A stretch of 64,000 nucleotides of DNA, from the NCBI RefSeq assembly GCF_030269685.1, contig NZ_BSTT01000009.1, positions 180,244-244,243 on the forward strand, in the 5' to 3' direction. The DNA comes from Actinomycetospora sp. NBRC 106378. GTDB taxonomy: Bacteria > Actinomycetota > Actinomycetes > Mycobacteriales > Pseudonocardiaceae. Below the pieces are notes generated by a model. It saw only the letters and a list, made by a program, of their open reading frames with translations, was not told the DNA's origin and ran no database searches. Numbering within the stretch: the stretch's first letter is position 1; each line of letters begins with the position of its first letter. Both the position numbers and the translations under genes were made by a program. Below, piece after piece: positions 8,359-16,881 of this stretch.

Positions 8359-9292
8359 GCCCCCGATTCTCCCCCGCCCCGACGCCGGGGGCGCGCGGAG
8401 GTGCGCCGCCGCACGGGCAGGCGGGATGGACCGGACGCGGACGACGGACCATCGAGCCGGCCGTCGCGTCGATCTCGTCCGCGGCCCCGAGCAGGCCGCA
8501 CCGACCCTGCAGGAACGCGAGGACCTGGCCGGCGACGAGCCCCGCCACCGTCGTCGCGGCGGCGACCGAGACCCCGACGGCGGCCAGGTCCCCGGGGGCG
8601 GCCCGGTCCGCCCGGTGGCGCCGCGCGCAGCGCAGACACGACGTCCGCCCCGGCAGGACCAGCGGGCCGACGACGCCGACCGGGTCCGCCGCGCAGGCCG
8701 CGAGGTGGGGCTGGTGGCGGGCGTGGAGCGGACCGGTCACCCCCGGGTCGGCCAGCGCCGCCCCCGTGAGGACCACGAGATCCGGGCGGCGGCGCGACGG
8801 TTCGGAGACCGCGACGGCGGGGTCGGCGCGGGCCACGGCAGACGCCACCGCCAGGACGGCCGGGTGACCGACGTCACCGGGTTCCAGGCCGGTGCCGAGG
8901 TCGTCAGGGCCCACCGTCCCGGTGGCCCGGACGGCGACGCGGCCGACCCCGGCCCCCGCGAGCACCGTCGCGATCGCGACACCGAGCCGGCCCGCCCCGT
9001 GCACACGGACGTACGCCGCGCGGGGGCGCTCGTCGGGGTCCGGGCGCAGCAGCCCCGCCCCGGCGAGGTCGGCCAGCACGGCGGCGACGTCCTCGGGGCG
9101 GGCGCCGCGGGCCACGGCATCGGCCACCGGGGAGGTGCTCGGTGCCGTGGTGCCGAGCGAGGTCAGCAGGGCCCGCAGCGGGGGGTCGACGTCGTCGAGC
9201 TGCCAGCCCGGCCGGTCGCCGAACCGCGCGGTCGTCGTGTCGTGCCACCGGGGGGCCACCGTGAGCCGGGACGGGCGCGAGAAGGGGTCCAC
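8348..9292 (-). CDS. ThiF/E1-like protein with Cys-rich zinc site (Rv3196-like)
   Basis: A 314-residue protein. The central part holds a Rossmann-like strand-loop, VHGAGRLGVAIATVLAGAGVG, typical of ThiF/MoeB/E1 adenylating-enzyme folds. Two CxxC-type pairs, SCLRCARRH and ACPCGG, look like a structural zinc site. The N-terminal third (RWHDTTTARFGDRPGWQLDD and on) resembles the peptide-binding region of E1-like proteins of RiPP systems, but no precursor or cyclodehydratase gene is nearby. The nucleotide-binding residues are not clearly conserved, so it may be a non-catalytic E1-like protein. It is conserved beside the ABC1 kinase in mycobacteria. It starts at GTG 9292, divergent from the HELVH protein. 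Confidence 0.7.
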   Translation of the reverse strand: MDPFSRPSRLTVAPRWHDTTTARFGDRPGWQLDDVDPPLRALLTSLGTTAPSTSPVADAVARGARPEDVAAVLADLAGAGLLRPDPDERPRAAYVRVHGAGRLGVAIATVLAGAGVGRVAVRATGTVGPDDLGTGLEPGDVGHPAVLAVASAVARADPAVAVSEPSRRRPDLVVLTGAALADPGVTGPLHARHQPHLAACAADPVGVVGPLVLPGRTSCLRCARRHRADRAAPGDLAAVGVSVAAATTVAGLVAGQVLAFLQGRCGLLGAADEIDATAGSMVRRPRPVHPACPCGGAPPRAPGVGAGENRGRVR

Positions 9293-9339
9293 ACCTGCTC
9301 GGACGCACGCCGGGGGCCTCCGGATCCATCTCGCCTACC

Positions 9340-9906
9340 GTGGGCCCCGTGGAGGAGCCCCAGGTCGTCGTGCGGCGCAGTGCCCGGCGGAAGCGCACGA
9401 TCGGCGCCCGGCAGGAGGGCGACACGCTCGTCGTGTCCATCCCGGCGTCCGCGAGCAGGGCGCAGGAGGAGCGCTGGGTCGCCGAGATGATCGCGAAGAT
9501 GCAGCGGTCGGAGGCCCGCCGTCGGCCCGGGCGCGCGGCGGGCGACGCCGAGCTCGCCGCCCGGGCGGACGCCCTCGCCCGCGACCACCTCGACGCGGCG
9601 GGGCCCGACGGCCGCTGGCCCCGGCCCGACGGCGTGCGCTGGGTGCCGCCGATGCGCACCCGCTGGGCCTCGTGCACCCCGACCGAGGGCACGATCCGCG
9701 TGAGCGAGCGGCTCCGTGAGGTGCCGGGCTGGGTGCTCGACCACGTGCTGGTACACGAGCTCGTCCACCTCCGCGAGCCCGGGCACGGCCCGGCGTTCCG
9801 GGCCCTCGAGGCCCGCTACCCGCGCTCGGAGCGCGCGATCGGCTACCTCGAGGGCCTCTCGGACGGTGCCGGGCTCGACATCGGGTCGGAACCCGACGAG
9901 GCCTAG
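9340..9906 (+). CDS. YgjP/DUF45-type zinc metallopeptidase
   Basis: A 188-residue protein of the M48-related YgjP/WLM group. The zinc motif HELVHLREPGHGPAF begins near residue 140 (HExxH with the third His in EPGH). The family's upstream RTRWASCTPTEGTIRVSERL, the MKTRWGSC-type signature, is present. No signal peptide or membrane segment is visible, so it is cytoplasmic. The substrate is unknown; relatives are often linked to DNA-protein processing. The start is GTG 9340 or GTG 9349 (three codons shorter), just upstream of GGAGGAG. Its stop TAG (9904-9906) overlaps the stop of the convergent gene (CTAG). Confidence 0.82.
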   Translation: MGPVEEPQVVVRRSARRKRTIGARQEGDTLVVSIPASASRAQEERWVAEMIAKMQRSEARRRPGRAAGDAELAARADALARDHLDAAGPDGRWPRPDGVRWVPPMRTRWASCTPTEGTIRVSERLREVPGWVLDHVLVHELVHLREPGHGPAFRALEARYPRSERAIGYLEGLSDGAGLDIGSEPDEA

Positions 9907-11372
9907 CTCGTCGACCCGTCGTCGGGACCCTCGGGCTCCTCGGGCTTCCCGGGCTTCTCGGACGAGCCCTTCTCCCGCTCGGCCTTCATCTCCGCCTCCA
10001 GGCGGGCGATCGGGTCGTCGAGGTCGGCGAAGGAGCCCTCCCCGGCCTCGCCGGCGATCTCCGAGCGGCCGCGGACGAACGCGGCCGGGTCGTCGAGGTC
10101 CTCGGCGGTCGGCAGCAGGTCGGGGTGCGCCCACACCGCGTCCCGGCCGTCGACGTCGCGGGCCTCGCCCAGCCGGTGCCACAGCTCGGCGGCGTCGCGC
10201 AGCCGGCGGGGCCGCAGCTCCAGGCCGACGAGCGTGGCGAAGGTCTGCTCGGCCGGGCCGCCCGAGGCGCGCCGTCGGCGCATGCTCTCCCGCAGCGCGT
10301 CCGCGCCGGGCAGGCGGTCGCCGATCGCGGCGGCCACGACGTGGTCGACCCAACCCTCGACGAGCGCGAGCAGCGTCTCGAGCCGGGCGAGCGCGGCCTT
10401 CTGGGCCTCGGTGGTCTGCGGCTCGAAGAGCCCCGAGGACATCGCCTGCTCGATCGCGGCGGGGTTCGAGGGGTCGAGGTCGCGGGCGAGCTCCTCGATC
10501 CGCGAGGTGTCGATCGAGATGCCGTGGGCGAACTCCTCCACCGTGGCGAGCAGCCGCTGCCGCAGCCACGGCACGTGCCCGAACAGGCGGTGGTGCGCCG
10601 CCTCGCGGGCGGCGAGGAAGACGAGCACCTCGCCGGCGGGTCGGTCGAGGCCCTCGGTGAACCGGGCGATCGCGTCGGGCAGCAGTGCCGCCGTGCCCTC
10701 GGGGCCGAGCGGGAGGCCGACGTCGGAGGAGGTGAGCACCTCGCCGGCGAGCTGGCCGAGCGCCGAGCCGAGCTGCGAGCCGAACGCCATGCCGCCGACC
10801 TGGGAGATCATCCCGAGCATCGGCCCGGCCATCTCGCGCGCCTCGGCGGGCAGGCCCTCGACCCAGGCCCCGGCCACGCGCTGCGCCACCGGGTCGCACA
10901 GCCGCTGCCAGGTGGGGATCGTCGCGTCCACCCAGTCGTCGGGGGACCACGCGGTGACCGTCGAGGCGCCGGAGGGCAGCGTGGTGGCGTCGTCGAGCCA
11001 GAGCTCGGCGAGCCGCACCGACTCGACGATCGCGTTCTTCTGCTCGGCGGAGGGTGCGCCCTTCACGGTGATCTGCTGGTGCGCCATCTGCGCCGCCAGC
11101 TTGTAGTTCACCGGGCCGTTCCCGCCGCCCGGGCCGCCCGAGGCCGAGAGCATCTGGCCGAGCTGCGTGAGCATCTGCCCGAGCTGGTTCATGTCGAAGC
11201 CGCCGCCGGGGCCGCCCGCCCCGCCCAGGGCGCCGAACGGGTTGCCCCCCGGGCCGAAGCCGAAGCCGCCCGGGCCGCCGCCGGAACCCGAGCCGGACCC
11301 GGACCCCGAGGAGCCCCGCCGGTTCTCGTCGTCGGGGTCGGACGGGCCGAATCCGAAGGGCAGGTCACTCAT
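9903..11372 (-). CDS. Zinc-dependent metalloprotease-like protein, DUF2342/TIGR03624 family (Rv3195-like)
   Basis: A 489-residue protein starting MSDLPFGFGPSD. A low-complexity Gly/Ser-rich segment spans residues about 18-60. The conserved body carries EAAHHRLFGHVPWLRQ near residue 256, the HxxxxxH-like core of the actinobacterial 'coenzyme F420 biosynthesis-associated/zinc metalloprotease' family. It has no signal peptide. The C-terminal 30 residues are charged (KPGKPEEPEGPDD). It occupies the Rv3195 place in the whiB7 block. The ATG at 11372 is the start; an upstream in-frame extension to 11477 lacks coding character. Enzymatic activity is assigned by family only. Confidence 0.82.
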   Translation of the reverse strand: MSDLPFGFGPSDPDDENRRGSSGSGSGSGSGGGPGGFGFGPGGNPFGALGGAGGPGGGFDMNQLGQMLTQLGQMLSASGGPGGGNGPVNYKLAAQMAHQQITVKGAPSAEQKNAIVESVRLAELWLDDATTLPSGASTVTAWSPDDWVDATIPTWQRLCDPVAQRVAGAWVEGLPAEAREMAGPMLGMISQVGGMAFGSQLGSALGQLAGEVLTSSDVGLPLGPEGTAALLPDAIARFTEGLDRPAGEVLVFLAAREAAHHRLFGHVPWLRQRLLATVEEFAHGISIDTSRIEELARDLDPSNPAAIEQAMSSGLFEPQTTEAQKAALARLETLLALVEGWVDHVVAAAIGDRLPGADALRESMRRRRASGGPAEQTFATLVGLELRPRRLRDAAELWHRLGEARDVDGRDAVWAHPDLLPTAEDLDDPAAFVRGRSEIAGEAGEGSFADLDDPIARLEAEMKAEREKGSSEKPGKPEEPEGPDDGSTS

Positions 11373-11501
11373 GGCGACCACGGTACGCGGCCCGACCTGC
11401 CCCGGGACCCGTCTCACGGACCGCACCGCACGCCCACAGCGAACTATCAGGGGAGAGCCCGTATCCGCGCCCCACACGGTCGATCACTACCCTCGCGGCC
11501 C

Positions 11502-12527
11502 GTGACCCGGTTGCGCGCGACCCTGGCCCTGGGCCTCGTGCTCGCCGCGGTCCTGGGACTGACCGGGGCGACGGTGCGGGTCCCGTTCGTCGCCCTCGGC
11601 GACGGCCCCACCTTCGACGTCCTCGGCGCGCAGGACGGCCGCACCATCATCGACGTCTCGGGCGCCGTCCCCACCTTCCCGACGACGGGTCAGCTGCGGA
11701 TGACCACGGTCGCGGTCACCAGCCAGGTGACGCTCTTCGGGGCGATCGCGATGTGGATCAGCGGCTCCCACGAGGTGGTGCCGCGCGAGCAGGTCTACCC
11801 GTCGGGCCAGTCCAGCCAGCAGGTCGACGCCGAGAACACGCGGCAGTTCACGCAGTCCGAGGACGACGCCCAGAACGCCGCGCTGCGCTACCTCGGCTAC
11901 CCGAGCGCGGTGCAGGTCGGAGACGTGACCACGCCCGGTCCGTCGGTGGGGCTGCTGCGCCAGGGCGACCGCATCAGCGCCATCGGCGGCCGCCCGGTGA
12001 CCAGCCCGCAGGACGTGGTCGACGCGGTCGGCGCCGCCCGGCCGGGTTCGCCGCTGGTCCTGACGGTGGTGCGGGGCGGGGTGACCAGCGACGTCACCGT
12101 CACCACCGCGCCCCGCCCGGGCGACGCGACGAAGGGCTACCTCGGCATCACCGCGGCGGCCGTGGTCGACGCGCCCGCCACGATCCGGATCGGGCTCGCC
12201 GACGTCGGTGGACCGTCCGCGGGCCTGATCTTCGCCACGGCGATCGTCGACAAGCTGACGCCCGGCGACCTCACCGGCGGCAAGGACATCGCGGGCACCG
12301 GCACCATCGACGCCTCCGGACGGGTCGGCCCGATCGGGGGAATCCGCTTCAAGATGGACGCCGCCCGCGACGACGGTGCGACGGCGTTCCTCGTGCCCGC
12401 GGGCAACTGCGCGGAGGCGGTGCGCTCGGCCCCCGCCGGGCTCACCCTGGCGCGCGTGTCCGACCTGCGCGAGGGTGTGGCCGCCGTCCAGGCCCTCGCG
12501 GCCGACCGGACACCGCCGACCTGCTGA
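11502..12527 (+). CDS. Membrane-anchored PDZ/Lon-like serine protease (Rv3194c-like)
   Basis: A 341-residue protein with one N-terminal transmembrane anchor (residues about 4-26), an extracytoplasmic PDZ domain (about 110-200; GLLRQGDRISAIGGRPV) and a C-terminal Lon-type S16 domain. The catalytic dyad is visible: Ser239 in GGPSAG and Lys284 in IRFKMDAARDDGA, 45 residues apart as in Lon. It probably degrades or processes secreted or membrane proteins at the outer face of the membrane. The start is GTG 11502, which is the first sensible start after the divergent metalloprotease promoter region. It is followed by the UPF0182 gene in the same direction, as in mycobacteria. Confidence 0.92.
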   Translation: MTRLRATLALGLVLAAVLGLTGATVRVPFVALGDGPTFDVLGAQDGRTIIDVSGAVPTFPTTGQLRMTTVAVTSQVTLFGAIAMWISGSHEVVPREQVYPSGQSSQQVDAENTRQFTQSEDDAQNAALRYLGYPSAVQVGDVTTPGPSVGLLRQGDRISAIGGRPVTSPQDVVDAVGAARPGSPLVLTVVRGGVTSDVTVTTAPRPGDATKGYLGITAAAVVDAPATIRIGLADVGGPSAGLIFATAIVDKLTPGDLTGGKDIAGTGTIDASGRVGPIGGIRFKMDAARDDGATAFLVPAGNCAEAVRSAPAGLTLARVSDLREGVAAVQALAADRTPPTC

Positions 12528-12621
12528 TGAAACCGGACGAACTCGTCCACAGGGAACCCACACGGGCTCAATAGAGTTGTCGCTCCGAGCCCGTCATCGA
12601 AATTCTGGAGTGTGACCGCCC

Positions 12622-15603
12622 GTGGCCAACCGGCCGGCGACCGGGAACCCGCAGCTCTCCCGGCGTACGAAATCACTGCTCGTCCTGGGCGCGGTCGTGC
12701 TCGTGGTCCTCGTCGGTCTGGCCCGGCTCGTCGACGTCTACGTCGATCTCGCCTGGTTCGGCGAGGTCGGCTACCGCAACGTCTTCACCACCGTGCTCGC
12801 CACCCGCGTCGTCCAGAGCGTCGTCGCCGCGGTGTTCATGGGCGGCCTGATCGCGCTCAACCTCTACATCGCCTACCGCACCCGGCCGGTGTTCGTGCCG
12901 GTCGCGGGGCCGGAGGACCCGGTCGCCCGCTACCGCACCGTCGTGCTCTCGCACCTGCGGCTGTTCGCCATCGGCATCCCGGTGCTGGTCGCCGTCATCG
13001 CCGCGCTCTCCGCGCAGAACGACTGGCAGACCACGCAGCTGTTCCTCAACCAGACCCCGTTCGGCATCGCCGACCCGGTCTTCGGCCACGACATCGGTTT
13101 CTACGTCTTCGCGCTGCCGTTCTGGCGCGCGGTGCTCTCGTGGCTGTTCGTCGGGGTCGGCGTCAGCTTCGTCGCGGCTCTCGTGGCGCACTACATCTTC
13201 GGCGGCATCCGGCTCGCGGGCCGTAACGGCTCGCTGGCCACGGCGGCCCGCGCGCACCTCGCGGTCCTCGTGGGCGTCTTCGTCCTGCTCAAGGCGGTCG
13301 GCTACTTCTTCGACCGCTACGAGCTGCTGTTCTCCGACCGCAAGGCCTCGATCGGCGGCGCCAACTTCTACGGCGCGAGCTACACCGACCTGAACGCGGC
13401 GATGCCCGCCAAGCTGATCCTGCTGGTCATCGCGGTGATCTGCGCGGCCGCGTTCTTCGCGGCGGTGTTCCTGCGCAACCTGCAGATCCCGGCGATCGCC
13501 CTGGCCCTGCTGGTGCTCTCGAGCGTCCTCGTCGGGGCCGCGTGGCCCGCCGTGCTGGAGCAGTTCTCGGTCCGTCCGAACGCGAACCAGCGCGAGGCGC
13601 TCTCGATCCAACGCAACATCGAGGCGACGCGGCAGGCCTTCAACATCACCGACCAGACGGTCAACCGGGAGCCCTACGCCGGGACCACCGACCAGAGCGC
13701 GGCGGCCGTCCAGCAGGCCATCTCGACCGACACCGCGACGGTGCCGAACATCCGTCTGCTCGACCCGAACCGGCTCTCGCGCACGTTCACCCAGCTCGAG
13801 CAGCGTCGTAACTTCTACGGCTTCCCGGCCACGCTCGACGTCGACCGGTACACGGTCAACAACCAGACCCAGGACTACGTGGTCGCGGCCCGCGAGATCG
13901 CGCCGGACAACCTCGCCGGCAACCAGCAGGACTGGATCAACCGCCACCTCGTCTACACCCACGGCAACGGCTTCGTCGCCGCGCCGGCGAACACCGTCAA
14001 CGCCCCGCTGGACTCCAACGGCGGGCAGGGCGGCTACCCGCAGTTCCAGGTGTCCGACGTCGACAACCCGGGCCCGTTCGGCCTCCAGCAGCCCCGCATC
14101 TACTTCGGCGAGCTGGTCAACCAGCCGGACGACTACGCGATCGTCGGCGCCCCGCCCGGTACCCCGCCGCGCGAGTACGACACCGACTCGCGCCAGTTCA
14201 CCTACGACGGCCCCGGCGGCGTGTCGCTCGGCAACCCGCTGAGCCGGCTCGCGTTCTTCGCCTACTACGGGTTCGAGCGGAACATCCTGTTCAACTCGTC
14301 CATCGGCGACGACTCCCGGATCATGTACAACCGCGACCCGCTGACCCGGGTGCAGAAGGTCGCGCCGTGGCTGGAGCTCGACAACGACGTCTACCCGGCG
14401 GTGGTCGACGGGTCGATCAAGTACATCGTCGACGGCTACACGACGCTGCCGCGCTACCCGTACGCCCAGCAGGTGGGCCTCGGGGACGCGACCCGTGACT
14501 CGGTGAACAACGCGACGCTGCGCCAGGAGACCGCCGGCTACATGCGGAACTCCGTGAAGGCGACGGTCGACGCCTACACCGGGCAGGTCGACCTCTACGA
14601 GAACGACCCGACCGACCCGGTGCTGCAGACCTGGGAGAAGGCGTTCCCGGGCGTCGTCAAGCCGGCCGCGGAGGTGCCGCCGGCGCTGCGGGCGCACTAC
14701 CGGTACCCGGAGGGCATCTTCAAGGTCCAGCGCGACCTGCTGACCCGCTACCACGTGTCCGACCCCGGCGAGTTCTACTCGACGGTGTCGTTCTGGGACG
14801 TCCCGTCCGACCCGACGAGCGACGCGGCGGCCGCCGCGGGCGACCCGCAGCCGCCGTACTACCTGCTCGCGGACGACCCCCGGCGCGGCACGTCCAACGT
14901 GCCGCAGTTCCAGCTGACGACCGCGCTGGTCAGCCTGCGCCGTGAGTTCCTCTCGGCATACCTGTCGGTGAGCTCCGACCCGGGCACCTACGGGCAGATG
15001 ACGCTGCTGCAGCTGCCGGCGGACACGCAGACCCGCGGTCCGCAGCAGGTGCAGACGCAGTTCCTGTCGTCGCCGCAGGTCTCCAGCGAGCTGAACCTGC
15101 TGCGTCAGCAGGGCACCCAGGTGCTCTACGGCAACCTGCTGACGCTGCCGGTGGCGGGCGGTCTGCTCTACGTCGAGCCGGTCTACATCGAGCGGTCCAA
15201 CCAGGAGTCCTCGTTCCCGCAGCTGTCCCGCGTGCTCGTCAGCTTCGGCGGGCGGATCGGCTACGCACCGACCCTCCCGGAGGCCCTGACCCAGGTGTTC
15301 GGCTCGGCGGGCACGGCGACCTCGACGCCGGGCAGCACCGGGCAGACGCAGCAGCCCACGACGGGGCAGACCCCGACGACGGGTCAGACGCCCACGACCG
15401 GCCAGACCCCGACGACCGGGGGAGCGCCGGCGGCCGGCAACTCGGCGGCGGTCACCTCCGCGGTCACCGCCATGAACTCGGCGCTGGACCGGCTGCGGAC
15501 CGCCCAGCAGCAGGGCGACTTCGCCGGGATCGGTCAGGCCCAGCAGGACCTGGCGAACGCGATCAACCAGTACCGGGCCGCGACCGGGGGCACCCCCGGC
15601 TGA
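12622..15603 (+). CDS. UPF0182 family large membrane protein (Rv3193c-like)
   Basis: A 993-residue integral membrane protein of the UPF0182 family. Seven or so hydrophobic segments occupy the first 310 residues (first one LLVLGAVVLVVLVGLARLV from about residue 15). A large extracytoplasmic domain follows (PNANQREALSIQRNIEATRQAF onward; PWLELDNDVYPAVVDG). The C-terminus carries a short Thr/Gln/Pro repeat, TTGQTPTTGQTP, near residues 912-935, then a Ala/Gln-rich helical tail, both variable in the family. Function is unknown; in mycobacteria it is a conserved membrane component next to the PDZ/Lon protease, which suggests a shared envelope role. The start is GTG 12622 with GGAG at 12607-12610, a rather long spacing. 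Confidence 0.9.
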   Translation: MANRPATGNPQLSRRTKSLLVLGAVVLVVLVGLARLVDVYVDLAWFGEVGYRNVFTTVLATRVVQSVVAAVFMGGLIALNLYIAYRTRPVFVPVAGPEDPVARYRTVVLSHLRLFAIGIPVLVAVIAALSAQNDWQTTQLFLNQTPFGIADPVFGHDIGFYVFALPFWRAVLSWLFVGVGVSFVAALVAHYIFGGIRLAGRNGSLATAARAHLAVLVGVFVLLKAVGYFFDRYELLFSDRKASIGGANFYGASYTDLNAAMPAKLILLVIAVICAAAFFAAVFLRNLQIPAIALALLVLSSVLVGAAWPAVLEQFSVRPNANQREALSIQRNIEATRQAFNITDQTVNREPYAGTTDQSAAAVQQAISTDTATVPNIRLLDPNRLSRTFTQLEQRRNFYGFPATLDVDRYTVNNQTQDYVVAAREIAPDNLAGNQQDWINRHLVYTHGNGFVAAPANTVNAPLDSNGGQGGYPQFQVSDVDNPGPFGLQQPRIYFGELVNQPDDYAIVGAPPGTPPREYDTDSRQFTYDGPGGVSLGNPLSRLAFFAYYGFERNILFNSSIGDDSRIMYNRDPLTRVQKVAPWLELDNDVYPAVVDGSIKYIVDGYTTLPRYPYAQQVGLGDATRDSVNNATLRQETAGYMRNSVKATVDAYTGQVDLYENDPTDPVLQTWEKAFPGVVKPAAEVPPALRAHYRYPEGIFKVQRDLLTRYHVSDPGEFYSTVSFWDVPSDPTSDAAAAAGDPQPPYYLLADDPRRGTSNVPQFQLTTALVSLRREFLSAYLSVSSDPGTYGQMTLLQLPADTQTRGPQQVQTQFLSSPQVSSELNLLRQQGTQVLYGNLLTLPVAGGLLYVEPVYIERSNQESSFPQLSRVLVSFGGRIGYAPTLPEALTQVFGSAGTATSTPGSTGQTQQPTTGQTPTTGQTPTTGQTPTTGGAPAAGNSAAVTSAVTAMNSALDRLRTAQQQGDFAGIGQAQQDLANAINQYRAATGGTPG

Positions 15604-15607
15604 TCCA

Positions 15608-15653
15608 CTCCACCCCGCGTCGCGTACTGTTGGTGACACGACGCGGGGTGGAG
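15608..15653. repeat. 15-bp inverted repeat spanning the 5' end of initiator tRNA copy 1
   Basis: CTCCACCCCGCGTCG (15608-15622) is the exact reverse complement of CGACGCGGGGTGGAG (15639-15653). The right arm includes the first 12 bases of the tRNA. It starts 5 bases after the UPF0182 stop, so in a read-through transcript it forms a 15-bp hairpin that would sequester the tRNA acceptor strand and may act as that gene's terminator. The second tRNA copy has no such arm. Confidence 0.7.
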
Positions 15654-15715
15654 CAGCTCGGTAGCTCGCTGGGCTCATAACCCAGAGGTCACAGGTTCGA
15701 ATCCTGTCCCCGCTA
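15642..15715 (+). tRNA. Initiator tRNA-fMet (CAT), copy 1
   Basis: A 74-base tRNA without encoded CCA. The acceptor stem CGCGGGG pairs with CCCCGC but base 1 is C facing T72, so there is no Watson-Crick 1:72 pair, as required for formylation. The anticodon stem has the three G:C pairs TGGG/CCCA around CTCATAA, the second initiator hallmark. The T-loop is TTCGAAT. It is identical to the copy at 15946. Confidence 0.97.
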
Positions 15716-15721
15716 CTCGCA

Positions 15722-15755
15722 CGAAGGGCCCCTCACTCCGGTGAGGGGCCTTTCG
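15722..15755 (+). terminator. Terminator after initiator tRNA copy 1
   Basis: CGAAGGGCCCCTCAC (15722-15736) pairs with GTGAGGGGCCTTTCG (15741-15755), 15 bp with one G.U and a TCCG tetraloop, followed by TCGTT. It is nearly identical to the hairpin after copy 2, so tRNA plus terminator duplicated together. Confidence 0.85.
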
Positions 15756-15792
15756 TCGTTCCGGCCCGACGGCGGGTCGTGCCGCCTTGCTC

Positions 15793-15852
15793 GGCGAGAT
15801 GCACGTGGTGCAGGTCCGGGGGCCGTGGGGCCTGCCTGGTGTGGTTCTCGGG
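15793..15852. repeat. 60-bp dispersed intergenic palindrome, copy 2
   Basis: GGCGAGATGCACGTGGTGCA at the left and CCTGCCTGGTGTGGTTCTCG at the right, aligning over its full length with the copies at 6970, 51071 and 51153. It lies between the two initiator tRNAs. Confidence 0.6.
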
Positions 15853-15945
15853 GTTCCCGACGGCGGGTCGTGCCCCCACCCCCCTGCGAGCCATCGGTTC
15901 ACCGCCCGGTAGTGTTCCTGTCATCGCCGGAAAGCACGGCGACGG

Positions 15946-16019
15946 CGCGGGGTGGAGCAGCTCGGTAGCTCGCTGGGCTCATAACCCAGAGGTCACAGGT
16001 TCGAATCCTGTCCCCGCTA
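15946..16019 (+). tRNA. Initiator tRNA-fMet (CAT), copy 2
   Basis: Identical in all 74 bases to the copy at 15642, with the same C1/T72 mismatch and GGG/CCC anticodon stem. The 230 bases between the two copies contain only the first terminator and a 60-bp repeat. Confidence 0.97.
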
Positions 16020-16025
16020 CCACCA

Positions 16026-16059
16026 CGAAGGGCCCCTCACTCCGGTGAGGGGCCCTTCG
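16026..16059 (+). terminator. Terminator after initiator tRNA copy 2
   Basis: CGAAGGGCCCCTCAC (16026-16040) pairs perfectly with GTGAGGGGCCCTTCG (16045-16059) around a TCCG loop. Confidence 0.87.
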
Positions 16060-16440
16060 TCGTTCCCGGGCCGCCCTCGTGTCGTGGGTGCCCACCGACC
16101 CGGGCCCGTCTTGTCGTTGTGAATCACTGCGACAAGGTGTGCGGGGTGGTGCGGGAGGCCGCGACAGGTGGCCGCCGGGTCGGGGTGGCCAGCTCGTTCC
16201 CGGGGCTGCCCTCGTGTCGTGGGTGCCCACCGACCCGGGCCCGTCTTGTCGTTGTGAATCACTGCGACAAGGTGCGCGGGGTGGTGCGGGAGGCCGCGAC
16301 AGGTGGCCGCCGGGTCGGGGCGGCCAGCTCGTTCCCGGGGCTGCCCTCCTGTCGTGGGTGCCCACCGACCCGGGCCCGTCCTGTCGTTGTGAATCACTGC
16401 GACAAGGCGTGCGGGGTGGTGCGGGAGGCCGCGACAGGTG
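16060..16440. repeat. 135-bp tandem repeat, nearly three copies
   Basis: The unit starting TCGTGGGTGCCCACCGACCC occurs at 16082, 16217 and 16352, an exact 135-base period. A partial unit precedes the first, and the third stops at 16440. Units differ at only a few bases. Each contains the inverted repeat CTTGTCG...CGACAAG around TTGTGAATCACTG and ends its conserved part with GCGACAGGTG. The same core, as a perfect palindrome, recurs singly at 55596. Long ORFs cross the array in several frames only because the period is divisible by three; I see no gene in it. Confidence 0.85.
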
Positions 16441-16470
16441 ACCCGCCGTCGCGACCCGCCGTCGTGACCC

Positions 16471-16836
16471 TCAGCCCTCCCCGAGCGAGGCCAGCGAGGC
16501 CGGCAGCCGGAAGGTCCCGTCCGCCTCGGGCGGGAACGGGTGCACGCCCACGACGGCGGCGACCGGGAGCGGGCCGTACACGTGCGGGAACCACGGGCCC
16601 GACGTCTCCACCCGGCCGTCGCTCACCCCCGGCTCCCAGCGCACGGGCGCCCCGCAGCGGCCCGGGTCGACCTCGAGCAGGAGGAGGTCCTCCCGGCCCC
16701 GGTAGAGGCGCGTGGCGGGCAGGGCGACCGTGCCCGGATCGGAGCAGTGCACGAAGCCCTCGCTCGCCAGCGACGGCGGCTCCAGCGCCGTCCCGGCGGC
16801 CTCCCAGTCGGGGCGGGGGCAGATGTGGAGGATCAT
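16471..16836 (-). CDS. DUF952 family protein
   Basis: A 121-residue protein starting MILHICPRPDWEAA. The layout is that of DUF952: an initial IxHI strand, a hydrophobic EGFVHCSDPG segment (the family's conserved 'FIHxS'), and an RLYRGREDLLLLEVDP strand, then PHVYGPLPVAAVV. DUF952 proteins are small cytoplasmic proteins of unknown biochemical function, sometimes annotated as glutathione-S-transferase-like without evidence. Its stop is about 30 bases from the 135-bp repeat array, which lies downstream of it on the minus strand. It is divergent from the YggT-like gene, with 45 bases between starts. Confidence 0.85.
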   Translation of the reverse strand: MILHICPRPDWEAAGTALEPPSLASEGFVHCSDPGTVALPATRLYRGREDLLLLEVDPGRCGAPVRWEPGVSDGRVETSGPWFPHVYGPLPVAAVVGVHPFPPEADGTFRLPASLASLGEG

Positions 16837-16881
16837 GACCCGGGATCCTGGCCTTCACGCGGAACAGGGGACACTGGGGGC

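Noticed and set aside
8348..9292. A RiPP (TOMM) cluster around the ThiF-like gene
   Set aside because: No YcaO, dehydrogenase or precursor peptide lies nearby, and the gene occupies the conserved Rv3196 place in the whiB7 block.
12673..15678. 1001-codon minus-strand ORF opposite the UPF0182 gene
   Set aside because: Its translation is Arg/Val/Gly/Asp-biased with no domain; the plus strand encodes a clear membrane protein.
16079..16838. ORFs across the 135-bp array, and the thought that it is a CRISPR
   Set aside because: The period (135) is a multiple of three, so repeats stay open in several frames. Units are contiguous with no unique spacers and no cas genes, so it is not a CRISPR.
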